A stretch of 64,000 nt of DNA, taken from Verrucomicrobiota bacterium. Its GTDB lineage: Bacteria; Verrucomicrobiota; Verrucomicrobiia; Limisphaerales; J093. The notes beneath the pieces are model-generated. The model had not been told where the DNA came from. It saw only the letters and a list, made by a program, of their open reading frames with translations, and searched no databases. The stretch lies in NCBI GenBank assembly GCA_022710935.1, contig JAKLFY010000017.1:33174-97173 (forward strand), written 5' to 3'. Positions 32,977 through 43,800 of the stretch are shown piece by piece. The translations under genes were made by a program, and so were the position numbers. Each line of letters begins with the position of its first letter. Position 1 is the first letter of the stretch.

Positions 32977-35616
32977 TCACGGATAAACGATTCGGTAGAA
33001 CCGCCGGGACGGATCGGCCGCACGATCGGTGACATCGATCTCGCCAGTCGGCCCAGCGGTGGCCGTCATCAGGAATGACCAGTACAACAGATCGAACGAC
33101 CATTGGACCGTGTAGCTGCGCCCCGGGATGCCCAGCAGCTTCAGGCTCACCGAGCCGTCCGGCGCGGGCTCAATCCACACGATGGGCGGACTGTGCGTCG
33201 TGGACGCTCGGACGGTCACAACCACCGTCGCCTCGGCCCAGCCACCATACGGGTCGGTGACGCGGTATCGGAATGAGTCCGTCCCGACCAGGCCCGGGTT
33301 CGGGATGTACACGACCACATTGGTTCCCACGATATCGACCGTGCCGCGCTGCTCGGTCACACTCCCCAACAACTCGAACGTCAGCGCGTCACCGTCCGCA
33401 TCCGAGTCGTTGCCGACCAGTTTGGCGATCAACAACGGCACCGGAACATCCGCGGTCGTGGCGGCTTCGTCGTTCGCCGCCACCGGCGCGTGGTTCACGG
33501 GTTGGACCTCGACTGCCAGATCGACCGGCGCGCTCGCCCTGCCCGCGCCATCGCTCAGCCAAAACTGGATCACCCGGCCCGGCGACGGGCCCCGCGGCTC
33601 CGTGTTCTGGAACGTGACCGCGCGCACGATGTCCTGCACCACGGCCAGCGCCGCGTTAGTGTTGAAGTCCACCGCCAGAAAGTTGGTTTCGGTGTTGCTC
33701 AGCGTCAGGGTTCCGACAGCGGTCCCCCTGAAGAGCACTGAATTCTCGGCTGTGACGGTGATGTTCGTCTGAGTTTCGCTGGGAACGGCCAAGTCAAGAG
33801 TGTCGCTGTCGGTCCGGCCCTCGATAATGGCCACCGTGAGTCGGCCGCCATCCAGAACGGCGGTGTCGTTGTCCGTCGCCCTGGCCAGCCTATCCAGTAT
33901 CACCGGCCCGCTCAGTTCGCCATAGACAAGGAAGTTCGTCGAGAGGGTCAGCACCGGCACCTGGTTGGTCGAGGCCGTCCGAACGATCACGGTGAATCCC
34001 CGGCTGTCGCTCAAAGCGGGCAGGCCGTTGTCGGTGACCGTCACGGTGATCCGGTTGGTGCTCGGAACCGGGACCGAGCCGGGCTGCCAGGAAAAGCTCC
34101 CTTCGGGCGTCACCGCCGCCCCGGCAGGAACGGGCGCATCGAGCCGGTAGGCCAACCGATCGCCATCCGGGTCGGTGGCCGTGACGGGGAAGCCAAGACG
34201 GTCGGCGGGGCCGATGGCCCAATTCGAGATCGGATCGAGGCGGGGCGGACGATTGGTCTGCTGCGGGGCGTCTTTGTATTGCAGGAGGTAGTCCGTACCA
34301 GCCGTGTTGTTCACGTCAAACAGGTTCACGTAGTAGTCCCACCGCAACGCGCTGCGGTCCCAGGTCTGCGACAACCAGGCGTTCGGGCCGGCCAACAACT
34401 TCCCGTCCGCCCGCTGGACGGACCGCAACACCTGTCGCCCTGCCAGCGAGTCGGTCAGCTTGATGAACACGAAACCGGCTATGGGCGCGGTACGCACCCG
34501 GTAGCGACCCTCATCCGCGACGAGGCTCGAAAATGCAGACTGATCTTTCACGACGCTATCCGCATCCTCCGACTCATAGACCCGAAGTTCCACGCCGTCT
34601 TTGGCCAGGAAATCCCGGACGCTGTCGCGCCCCGGCAGGTCCACCAGCACATCGTGCACAAGGAAATGCGTCTTCGGCTGCGCGGTGATCAACGATGTCA
34701 GTTGGCCGCCCAACTCAGCCGCGTGCGTGTAGTAGGCGCTGAACTCGACGAACCGCCCGGAAAGCGTGCTGGTCATGATCCAGCGCGCGATCCCCGACCG
34801 GTTCGGTGCGATGTCGCCGAAATCGGCCAGCAAAGTCGGCTGGGCCACGCCGCCGTTGACCTCGCACCCGTGCAGCTTGAAGTCCACCAGCAGCCCGAGC
34901 TTGTTCTCGACGATCCGCGGCTGAGCGGAGTCGATCTTCAGCTTCCGCGCGGTGCCAAGGCCGGTGTTCTTCACGCGCACTCCCAGCGAGAAAGGGATGG
35001 GCGGTTCGACGAAATCCTGCGTAAACGGATCGTCGCCGTACACCTCGCTGGGCAGGAAATAGTCCAGTGTCAACGCCGGCATCGGTTTCACCAGGATGTC
35101 GTCCGGGTCGACCGCAATCTCGTTGTCTTTCCCCGCCGCCCGGTAGCGCAGCGTCGCCCCGACGTAATACGTTAGCCCTTGGGAGCTATTGCCTGCCGCG
35201 CCCGGGGCCGGGATGATCAGCCATTTGATCGTCCCCGAGGTCCCCCCTGCGATGCTCGACGGAATGCTGTAGCCGTCCTGCAACCGGTAAAAGAATTTCG
35301 CGGACAGATCATTGGGATTGTCCGTGGCCGTCACGGGCTGCCGGGCTTCGTCAGCGAAATTCACGTCCACGGTGATGTTCTCGATGGCCGTGCCGACCAC
35401 ACCGTTGTTGATCGTCATCCGCGCCTCGAACGCCTCACGCTCGAGGGTCAGCTCCTGGAGAATCTCGATCTTCACCCGGGCGCAGATGGACTCCTGGGAA
35501 AAGGCTGAAGGCTGAAGGCTGAAGGCTAAAGCCGCCGCCGCCCCCCAGAGGCGCATCGAGTACAGCAACCGCTCGACTGCGTTCAAAGGCAACCGAAGCT
35601 CACTTGCTTCACGCAT
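32977..35616 (-). CDS. Large secreted adhesin-like protein with cadherin/Ig-like domains
   Basis: An 879-residue protein. The signal peptide is MRLWGAAAALAFSLQPSAFSQ (residues 21-41); an upstream ATG at 35616 has an AAAGGA ribosome binding site. The body contains Ig/cadherin-like modules with DPDGDRLAY and NDSDADGDALTF calcium-binding-type motifs (residues ~490-560 and ~735-800), and ends in ...YTVQWSFDLLYWS...RRFYRIVYP. The middle part (residues ~60-440) was not recognised. A heptanucleotide repeat lies in the signal peptide codons (35501-35528) and could switch the gene by frameshift. It is divergent from vapBC. Confidence 0.75.
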   Translation of the reverse strand: MREASELRLPLNAVERLLYSMRLWGAAAALAFSLQPSAFSQESICARVKIEILQELTLEREAFEARMTINNGVVGTAIENITVDVNFADEARQPVTATDNPNDLSAKFFYRLQDGYSIPSSIAGGTSGTIKWLIIPAPGAAGNSSQGLTYYVGATLRYRAAGKDNEIAVDPDDILVKPMPALTLDYFLPSEVYGDDPFTQDFVEPPIPFSLGVRVKNTGLGTARKLKIDSAQPRIVENKLGLLVDFKLHGCEVNGGVAQPTLLADFGDIAPNRSGIARWIMTSTLSGRFVEFSAYYTHAAELGGQLTSLITAQPKTHFLVHDVLVDLPGRDSVRDFLAKDGVELRVYESEDADSVVKDQSAFSSLVADEGRYRVRTAPIAGFVFIKLTDSLAGRQVLRSVQRADGKLLAGPNAWLSQTWDRSALRWDYYVNLFDVNNTAGTDYLLQYKDAPQQTNRPPRLDPISNWAIGPADRLGFPVTATDPDGDRLAYRLDAPVPAGAAVTPEGSFSWQPGSVPVPSTNRITVTVTDNGLPALSDSRGFTVIVRTASTNQVPVLTLSTNFLVYGELSGPVILDRLARATDNDTAVLDGGRLTVAIIEGRTDSDTLDLAVPSETQTNITVTAENSVLFRGTAVGTLTLSNTETNFLAVDFNTNAALAVVQDIVRAVTFQNTEPRGPSPGRVIQFWLSDGAGRASAPVDLAVEVQPVNHAPVAANDEAATTADVPVPLLIAKLVGNDSDADGDALTFELLGSVTEQRGTVDIVGTNVVVYIPNPGLVGTDSFRYRVTDPYGGWAEATVVVTVRASTTHSPPIVWIEPAPDGSVSLKLLGIPGRSYTVQWSFDLLYWSFLMTATAGPTGEIDVTDRAADPSRRFYRIVYP
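35501..35528. repeat. Heptanucleotide tandem repeat in a signal peptide
   Basis: AAGGCTG is repeated at 35501, 35508 and 35515, with a fourth degenerate unit (AAGGCTA) at 35522. On the coding strand it reads CAGCCTT and encodes SLQPSAFS in the signal peptide. Loss or gain of one 7-bp unit changes the frame of an 879-codon gene. Confidence 0.85.
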
Positions 35617-35795
35617 AATCAGGTCCTTTCACCAAGAGCCTTCCGGACCGCGGATGGCCCGTCCGCAGCACCCACACGGTGAACTGCACCGTTCGCGGAA
35701 CCAGACATTTGTCCGCACCGGCTGCGCGCCAGCGGACGAACTCCCGCTCCGGAATCCAACCTTGAAAAACCACCGCGCCGAGCCATCTTCCCTCC

Positions 35796-36071
35796 ATGAC
35801 AACGACGGTGTCGGCCGACAATACGGTGAGAATCCCGGACGCCATTGCCCGGCTCATGGGCTTGACGCCCGGAGCCGCTCTCGATTTGGAAGTCGCCGAG
35901 AATGGCACGCTGCTCGTTCACAAGCATCGCTCGCGCGGCGAACGGGCGGACAAACTCCTCGGCATCGGACGGCCCTTCTTGAAGCCGGGCGAAGACCCAG
36001 TCGCGGAACTCGTCAACGAGCGACAGCAAGACGATCTCCACGAATATGGCCCAGGTCACGCACGTTCTTGA
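35796..36071 (+). CDS. vapB: AbrB/MazE-like antitoxin (VapB)
   Basis: A 91-residue protein with a swapped-hairpin AbrB domain: TTTVSADNTVRIPDAIARLMGLTPGAALDLEVAENGTLLVHK. The C-terminus, which in such antitoxins binds the toxin, contains GRPFLKPGEDPVAELVNE. It overlaps the PIN-domain toxin gene by 26 bp, as expected for a coupled antitoxin-toxin pair. It would repress its own operon and neutralise VapC. Confidence 0.85.
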   Translation: MTTTVSADNTVRIPDAIARLMGLTPGAALDLEVAENGTLLVHKHRSRGERADKLLGIGRPFLKPGEDPVAELVNERQQDDLHEYGPGHARS

Positions 36072-36462
36072 CACCTCGGCCCTGCTGGCGCACGCCTTCC
36101 AGGAGCCGGGCTGGGAACGAGTCCGGGGACTTCTCCACGACGAAACCGCGGTGCTCGGCCTGCCCGCTCCCGTGCTGTTCGAGTTCCAAGTGCGATTGCA
36201 GGAAAAGGGCGTCCTCGCCCAGCATCCCGAAACCGTCGCCGAATACGAAGCGCTGTTTGACGTTGCCCTTCCGGTGGACAACCCGGTGGCCAACGCGGCC
36301 TTCCAACTCAAGCGCGACACCCCGGAACGCCTGCCGGCGATTGACGCCCTGATCGCCGCCTGCGCCAAGGTCCAGGATGCCATTCTGGTCCATCGCGATC
36401 CCCATATCGCCAAAGTCCCCGTCCACCTGCTCAAGCAGGAAGTCCTGCCGCCGAAAACTTGA
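36046..36462 (+). CDS. vapC: PIN-domain ribonuclease toxin (VapC)
   Basis: A 138-residue PIN-domain protein. Acidic residues typical of the active site are Asp9 (HVLDTSALLAH), Glu46 (VLFEFQVRL), Asp101 (AIDALIAACA) and Asp118 (HRDPHI). VapC toxins cut tRNA or rRNA. It overlaps vapB. The pair could stabilise the element or be cargo. Confidence 0.88.
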   Translation: MAQVTHVLDTSALLAHAFQEPGWERVRGLLHDETAVLGLPAPVLFEFQVRLQEKGVLAQHPETVAEYEALFDVALPVDNPVANAAFQLKRDTPERLPAIDALIAACAKVQDAILVHRDPHIAKVPVHLLKQEVLPPKT

Positions 36463-37860
36463 CGACTCGCAACCGCCGAGATTTGGGCCGGATAACGGGG
36501 CTGAAGGTGGAGAACTGGGTCCGATAACCGGGCGGCGCCAACTCCGAGCACTGGACACCGCAATCCGACTCCGGGACCGCCGCAACCGGCATCCGCGAGC
36601 TCCCGCCTCAATTCCGCACTCCGCACTCCGCACTCCCCACCCAAATGACCTCGGCTGCCACGGCGTGAAAGCCGCGCCAGCATGGCCGCGAGTGCCCGCA
36701 ACGGGGCATCTGCGACCTGCTTGCCGCCAAGCTCTCCTTTGGCCGGCACGCCGATGCAGACGCCCCCACCCAAGCCGTTCAGGAACGCGGACAGGCTTTC
36801 CCCCGCGCGCCATTCCACCTGGCCGCTCCCACAGTTCGCTGTGGCCTGTCCTGGCATACCAGCGTCAATACTGAGGACGGACCCGTTTACGATGTCCGCA
36901 CGGGCTGCGGGCCAGCGGCCCGCGCTCCAACCCGGACTGCGGACGGCCCGTCCGCAGCACAAGCGCGGTGAACTGTGGCGTTTCCCCGACGCAGCCGGCC
37001 TTCCACCAGGCTGGGAGACAACAGGCCCTCAGGGCAGCCCTTGTAGCTGCACGGCAAATCCGAGGCCCGGAGGGGCGCATCCTCACCGCCACACCGGCAC
37101 TCGCTGCCGCCTTGCCATCGTTAATTGTCATATGTATGGATCTGACCCCATTGCCTTTCGCCGGCGCGCCATTCCACCTGCCCGCTCCCACAGTTCGCTG
37201 TGTCCTCTTGTCGCATCCTCGAGTCAATAGTAAGGGCTGACCGGTTTACCGCCTCAACCAGCCCGTTGTCCGCACCGGCTGCGGGCCAGCGGCCCGCGCT
37301 CCAACTCGGACCGCGGACGCCTGCTTGCCGGCTTGTCCGCCGCAGCTCGAAGAGCGGAGGCGAAAGCCTTGACGCAGGCAGGGCCCGTCCGCAGCACAAG
37401 CCCGGTGAACTGTGGCGTTTCCCCGACGCGACCGGCCTCCCGCCAAGCTGCAAGCCGACAGGCCGTCAGGGCAGCCCCGCTATCTGCACGGCCATTCCCA
37501 GCCACGAACCGCTGGCTGTGCACGTGCACCATCCCGCCTGCTCTCGCCTTTCCCTCGCCGATTGTCATATGTATGGATCTGACCCCATTGCCTCTACGCC
37601 CACTCATCCCCAGAAACTCGAAGATCGGAGGCGGAAGCCTCGCCGCAGGCAGGGCCCGTCCACAGCACAATCCCCGTGCACTCCGCTGCCCAGACGGGCC
37701 CAGGCGTTCCCCATGCTGCGAGGCGACCGTTCGTCACCCCAGCCCCGGTCTCTGCACGGCCAATCCCACGCACGAACCGGTGCCTGCGCACGTGCAACAT
37801 CCCATCTGCTGCCGTCCTTCCCTCGCCTATTCTCATATGTATGGACTCGACCCCATCGCC
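36463..37860. repeat. Repeat-rich noncoding region with three ~197-bp copies
   Basis: No gene was seen. Three imperfect direct copies of about 197 bp lie at 36958-37155, 37395-37592 and 37666-37860. Each begins near CACAAxCCCGGTGAAC and ends with TCATATGTATGGA-(C)TCxGACCCC. The third copy abuts the stop codon of the RHS gene. Shorter inverted repeats (CTGCGGGCCAGCGGCCCGCG at 36905 and 37280) lie between them. The third copy is the most divergent. It looks like decayed insertion-type or intergenic repeat material. Confidence 0.7.
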
Positions 37861-40800
37861 TCAATCTAGACCACACCTCTTTCGCAACGCATCGATCTCC
37901 GCATCCACTCTTGTCATCTGCTCGGCGTACGTCTCGGTCTTTCCCACCACTTCATCCTTCAGCTCTGGGCAATCCTCAAATGGATAATCCCGTTCCTCCG
38001 GCTCCTGGTTCTCATAATACGCCTTTGCCGTGTAATACTCAGCGTACTTCTCGGCAAGTTTCACCCTGCACTCCTTGGTAAAACACGCTATCAATCTATT
38101 CAGACTCTCAACTTTGCCGCACAACTCATCGTAGTTCTTCTTGCATGTCGCTATATGTTCCTTCTCATGCTTTTCTTCACTCTCTATCGTGCCGCCCATT
38201 TCCATGCACTCCTCCCTGCCAACCTCAATGCTAGTCTTCTCTCCGCTAGGCTTCTTAAAAACACACGTCTCGGACCACCAATACTCTCCAGTGCCAAGCA
38301 AATCTAACTGCAATAAGCACGGCTTAGGATTATGATATACCTTAAAGAAACAATCAGTGTTTCCTGCGTGCGTACGGGTGACAGTCTTGCCATTACATAT
38401 CCTTGGAAATTCTTGCTTTGGTCGCACACCCAGCGGTGTACTTCGGAACTCGGGACATAATCCAAACCTATCACGGTAGTTAACAGGGTCGTTCCGTACA
38501 AACGTGTACAGGTTGATGCCGCCGAGCTCCTCACTTGGATCACGACTCAGCCACCTACCGAGCGCAATGCAGTAGTAACGTCGGCCGAAATCGACCAAAT
38601 CAAGCACGCTAAGCAATTGTCTTCCGCAAAAGCCATGCGACAGTCGGGGCTCAGAAGCGCCTACAGCCTGGCCAAAAGCAGTGTAGTCTCGCGATTGAAC
38701 GCGTCCATCAAGGCTTCCTTTAACATACCGCACATTGCCTCTTAGGTCGTTGATCAATTCCAGCCCTTCCTGGCCCGAGTGGATCGCGAGAAGTGCTCCA
38801 ACGCCTCCGTTCTTCTCCCGACCTACTGTCGGGTCAAGGCCGCGCGTGACATGAAGTGCGCCCGATCGATCAGGGTCTGCGTATAGGAGAGGCAGGTACT
38901 TATCGTACACGACTCGATTGGTGGTTGTTGCGCTCTCATTCGTCTGGGTCAAAACACACCGGCGCCCAAGCCCATCGTAGCGACACTGCAGCTTTGCAGA
39001 TCCAATGCTGCCAAAGACAAGGCGCTCACTATCGTCGTATCCGTAAGTAGTCGCGTTGTGCTGCAGAAGGCCACCATTGGCATCGTAGTGGAGTGTTTGC
39101 GCGTGGCCGTCTGTTATTGTGATGTATTGGTTTGCGACGTTGCACACGTATGTGTACTGCGATGTGCCTTCTGTTGCTACTATTCGGTTGCCTACGTTAT
39201 CGTATTCGCAGGAGAAGGTGGAGCTCGTGTCGGTTGCGCCCTCAAGGGCGTGCCGCTGCGTGGAAACCAGTTGATGTCTCCTATCGTACTCAAATGTGTC
39301 GGTGTGGTCGAGCGTGTTTTCCTGTGTTAGCTGGCCAACTTTGTTGTAAGTGTACGCAAAGATCGCCAGTTGAGCCCCGGAGTCGTCCAGGGTTACGTGC
39401 AGCTGCCCTCGGCCGAGAATGTCGTTGAAATACTTGGTGTGGAGGCCGGAAGGATAGAAAAGTTCTGCGATCTGATGTGCATTGGTGGTCCAAGTGTAAC
39501 GGAACGGCATTTCGGAGATGTGGTGGTCGATGACGAGTTGTAGGCGCCCTGCGGTGTCGTAGCGGCAATCTGTAATCCAAACGGGTCCGGCAGAGACCGG
39601 CGTGACAGTTGTTGATAGGCGGTTGCGTTCGACATCGTAGGTGTAGCTGACGGTGTGCTCGATGTTGAGCTGCGCGTTCGCGGTGACACGGTCAGCGGCA
39701 TCGTACGTCCAGGTATTCGTCCCGGTGCCATCCACCATCCAGACACGTCGTCCATCGGCGTCGTAACCGAAGGTCACGTCCGGATCGCTCGGGTAGTCCG
39801 TGCGGACAAGGAGATTGTAGGCATTGAACTCGTAGCGGGTGGTGCGCCGCATAGCATCGCGCTTGCGGGTCTGGTTGCCGTTGGCGTCGTAGTCGTATTC
39901 GTAGTCGCTGTTGTCGGCGTAAATCTTGAGCACCTTGCGGTTGCGTCCGTCGTATTCCCAGCGGGTGGTGTTGCCGTTGCCGTCTGTGAGGGAAACCTGG
40001 TTGCCGGCGAGATCGTAGGTGTAGGTCACGTCGTAGGTGGCGGCACCCCAGTGGTTGGTCATCCTTCCGAACTCGTCGTAGGCTCGGTATTCGATGCGTT
40101 TTTGCGTGACCGGGATGTGGTCCGCGTAGATCGTGGCCGCGAGTTGGTCGAACTGGTCGAAGGCGCTGCCCGTGACTTCGTTCAGGGCGTTGGTCACCGC
40201 CGTCTGGCGTCCCAGTGCGTCGGTGCGGTACGTCGTGAGGGCGCTCCAGGAGCTGAGTTCGTTGGCCCGTTGGAAGCGCTTGTCGTAGCCGTAGCGCGTG
40301 GTGAGGTTGGCCCGATCAGTTTTCGAGACGAGCATTCGGGCGTTGCAGGCGTCGTAGGCGTAGCGGATGGAGGTTGCGGGGCTTCCGGGCGGGGCGCTGG
40401 AAACCACCGGATAGCCAATCGCCAATAGCTGATCTAACTCGTTGTAGGTGTTCGTGAGCGTCAGGCCGGCGGCGTCGGTGTGGGTGAAGCGGCGGCCCAA
40501 GGCGTCATACACCGTCGCGGTCACGGCGCCCACAATGTTGCTGGTGGCCACAGGCTGGCCCCAGGGGTTGAACCAGGTGCGGTTCAGGACCACGGAGTTG
40601 TCCTTCCACCAGTTGTCGGCGGGCAGGGCGTTCGTGGGCGCTAGCGGGATGGATTGCTCAGTTTGGCGGCTCAGGGCGTCGTGGTGGTAATGGCGATGGT
40701 TCCAGTTGCCGTCGTAGCTGGTCACGACGCGGCCCAGCAGGTCGTATTCAAACGAGGCGGCGTGTTCGCCGGAGGAGGGAGGGTCGGACATGAGGCGGAT

Positions 40801-43800
40801 GCCCTCACCCCGGCCGTCTGGAGCGGACCGGGAGATGGAGGAAAGACCCTCACCCCGGCCCTCTCCCATCGGATGGGAGAGGGAGATGCCCTCACCCCCG
40901 CCCTCTCCCATCGGATGAAAGAGGGAGATGCCCTCCACCGTGTTCGTACGTCGATTGTACTGGTCGTAGCTGTATTCGGTGCGGTAACCGCGGCCGTTGA
41001 TCTCCGCGACCAGGTTGTCGTTGGCGTCGTACTCGAAATCCTTCGGGTACTCGCGGGCGCCGCGGATGGCGATGCGGCGGTCGAGCAGGTCATACTCGTA
41101 GATGGTCGTGAGCGCATTGGTGCCGTCGGAGTAGGTAATGCTTGTGAGGTTGCCGTTGAGATCGTACCGGCGCTCGCGCGAGCGCTGAACCTCGGTGCCC
41201 ACAGCTTCGGTCACTTTGCTCTGCCGCCCCATGAAGTCGTAATCGTAGGCTGTAACGACTCCCAGAGGATCAATCTCGCGCACGAGGCGTCCGGCGTCGT
41301 CATATTCGTACTGTGTGTCCGACGTCTCGGTAGCGGAGAACGGTCGGGCGATCTTCGTGCGCTGGCCATTGGCGTCGTACTCGTATCGGGTGGTCTGGCC
41401 GAGCGCGTTGGCGGTGGCGATCACCCGTCCGTCGCCGTCGTAGCTGGTGGTTTCCCAGACGTGTTCCTGGCCCTGCTCGTCAACGCGCAGGGTTTGTGTG
41501 CGACGGCCGTGATCGTCGTAGCGGTAGCGGACGATCCGGCCTCGATTCGCGCCGTCGCGACCGGTCTCGACCTCGACGATGTTGTCCTCCAGGTAGGTGT
41601 ACAGGGTCACGTGGCCCAGGGCATTGGTCTCGGCGATCAGGCGGTCGCGGAGGTCGTAGCCGAAGCGGGTGGCATGGCCAAGGGCGTTCGTCACGGCAGT
41701 ACGGTTCCCGCGAAGGTCATAGGCGTAATGGGTCTGGTAGGACGGATTGGACGGATCGTATTCGCGGACTAGGTTGCCGGCGGCATCGTAGGTGTACTCC
41801 ATCGCATTGCCGCGCGCGTCCACGTGGCGAAGCATCTGGTTAAGCGAGTTGTACACCCAGGCGTTGGTGCGGGCGACGGGGGTGCCGGCGGCTTCGATCT
41901 TGTTGGTCAGGTTGCCGTTGCTGTCGTAGGCCATCAAGGTCACGGCGCCGCGCGGGTCCACAATCCGGGTCGGCTGGTGGTGGACCGGTTCGTACTCCCA
42001 GGTCGTCACGCCGCCATCGGGCGCCACCTCGCGGGTCATCTTGCCGAACTCGTCGTATTCGCGTTGGGTCTCGTTGTCGGCGGCGTCGGTGAGCAGGTCG
42101 ATGCGGTCGGACCGGAGAATCTTGCGCTGGACCGCCCCGTTGACGCGCTCCTCGATCAGATAGCCCTTACTGTCGAACGTCTTCTCGCGCACTTCACCGC
42201 CGGTGCTGGTAGTTTGAAGGTAGTAGGTGCCGGAGTTGTGGTCGTAAGCGTGTTTGAAGAAGTGGCCATTGCCGGCGCCATCCAACAGGCTGTAAAAGAA
42301 CACCGGGCCGTCGCAGCCGGCGCTCATGTAATGGTAGTTCTCGACCGCGCCGTCAGGCAGCGTAACGCGCGAGATGAGCGTGTGTTGTTTGCAGCCGGCG
42401 TCCCCGCCATACTCGTAGCGTGTCTCGCGTCCCTGGACGTCGCGAGCGCGGGAGAGACGCCCGGCCTCGTAATCGTACTCAGTGCTTCGGCCATGGCGGT
42501 CGCTGATGGCGCTGACCTTGCTGTCGGCGCTGTACGTGTAAGTGGCGAGAAGGTCGCCCGCGGCGTCGCGCACCTCGCTGAGGCGGCCGGCTTCGTCATA
42601 GAACCGCCGGGTGTGGAGCAGGTTGCGCCGCCCGGTCTTGAGCAGGCGGCCGTCGGCGTCGTACACCTCCCATTTGCCATCGAGGTTCTCCCACCGGTAA
42701 CCGCCGATGATGGCCCGGATGCGGTTGGCGCGATAGGCGAACAGGGTGCGGTTGCTGTCGAGATAGGTGTAGGCAACGGTTCCCAGCACGATGGTTGAAA
42801 TGCCCTGGGTGTCCCGCTGGAAGCCCAACCGGCGACGGTCGGAATCGAGGTAGGTGTTGCCCGTGGCTTCGCAATGGAGACGGTTCGCGAACTTGAAGCG
42901 CGCTCCCGCCTGGCCGCCGGCGCTGGTCAGGGCAGCCCGCTGGCCTGAATCGTCTTCACGGCCGCGGCCCTCACAGCCGGGCATACCGGGTGTGGTAGGG
43001 GTCGGGTGCGCGGCGCAGGTTGCGTTGTCCTGTTCACAGCACTTCGTGTCACATTCGTCCTGCTCCTCACACTCTCCCCGCGGACAACACACGGGCAGCC
43101 CGTTTATCTCGGTGCCCCGGCGAGAAACCTGGGCCCCGCCAGGACCGCTGGGGCCACCAACAACAGTGCTGCCGCCATCGCCACCACGACCGCCGCCGCA
43201 CGAGTTTACCCAGTAGCTGTACCAGTAATGAGTGCCGGTGGACCCTTGGAGCCACTGGCCGTTGATGCACTCGTAGTCATAGATGACGCCGGTCCCCTTC
43301 ACGAGGGTATAACAGTCGGCAGACCCGCTGCTCATGAGGGCGATCTGGCGCACCGCGGGCGGGAGGTCATCGAAGCTGGCGGCCGAGGACGCCTGGCCGG
43401 TCCGAGCCAGAGCCAAGGCTGGGTTCGACGTCGGCGGCGGCGTGCGCGGACCGGGGAATGAAGTCAGGCAGGTGATGCGATACGGGATGCGCACCTTCTG
43501 TTTCGCTTCGAGACGGTCGGGGAGGCCGGCGAGGATTTCGTACTTGATGTAGGCGTCGGACTCCGGCAGTTGGAACTGGAGATGCTCCGCCCGGATCAGG
43601 CCGTGATTCTCGAGGACGAACTCCCCGTAGAACACGTCGCCCACAAAGAGCTGCGGCAGGTTGACCGCCGTCGGCTCGATGGTGACGACCGGGGCGGGCA
43701 CATCGGTCTCGAAAACGGCAGTCAGGACGATTTCGTACCGGTCTTCGATGGTAATGGGCACGACCTCCCATTCAACCGTAACCAGGCTGTAGGCAAGGGC

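Noticed and set aside
36958..37860. CRISPR-like array
   Set aside because: Only three long imperfect copies without regular spacers; repeats are ~197 bp.
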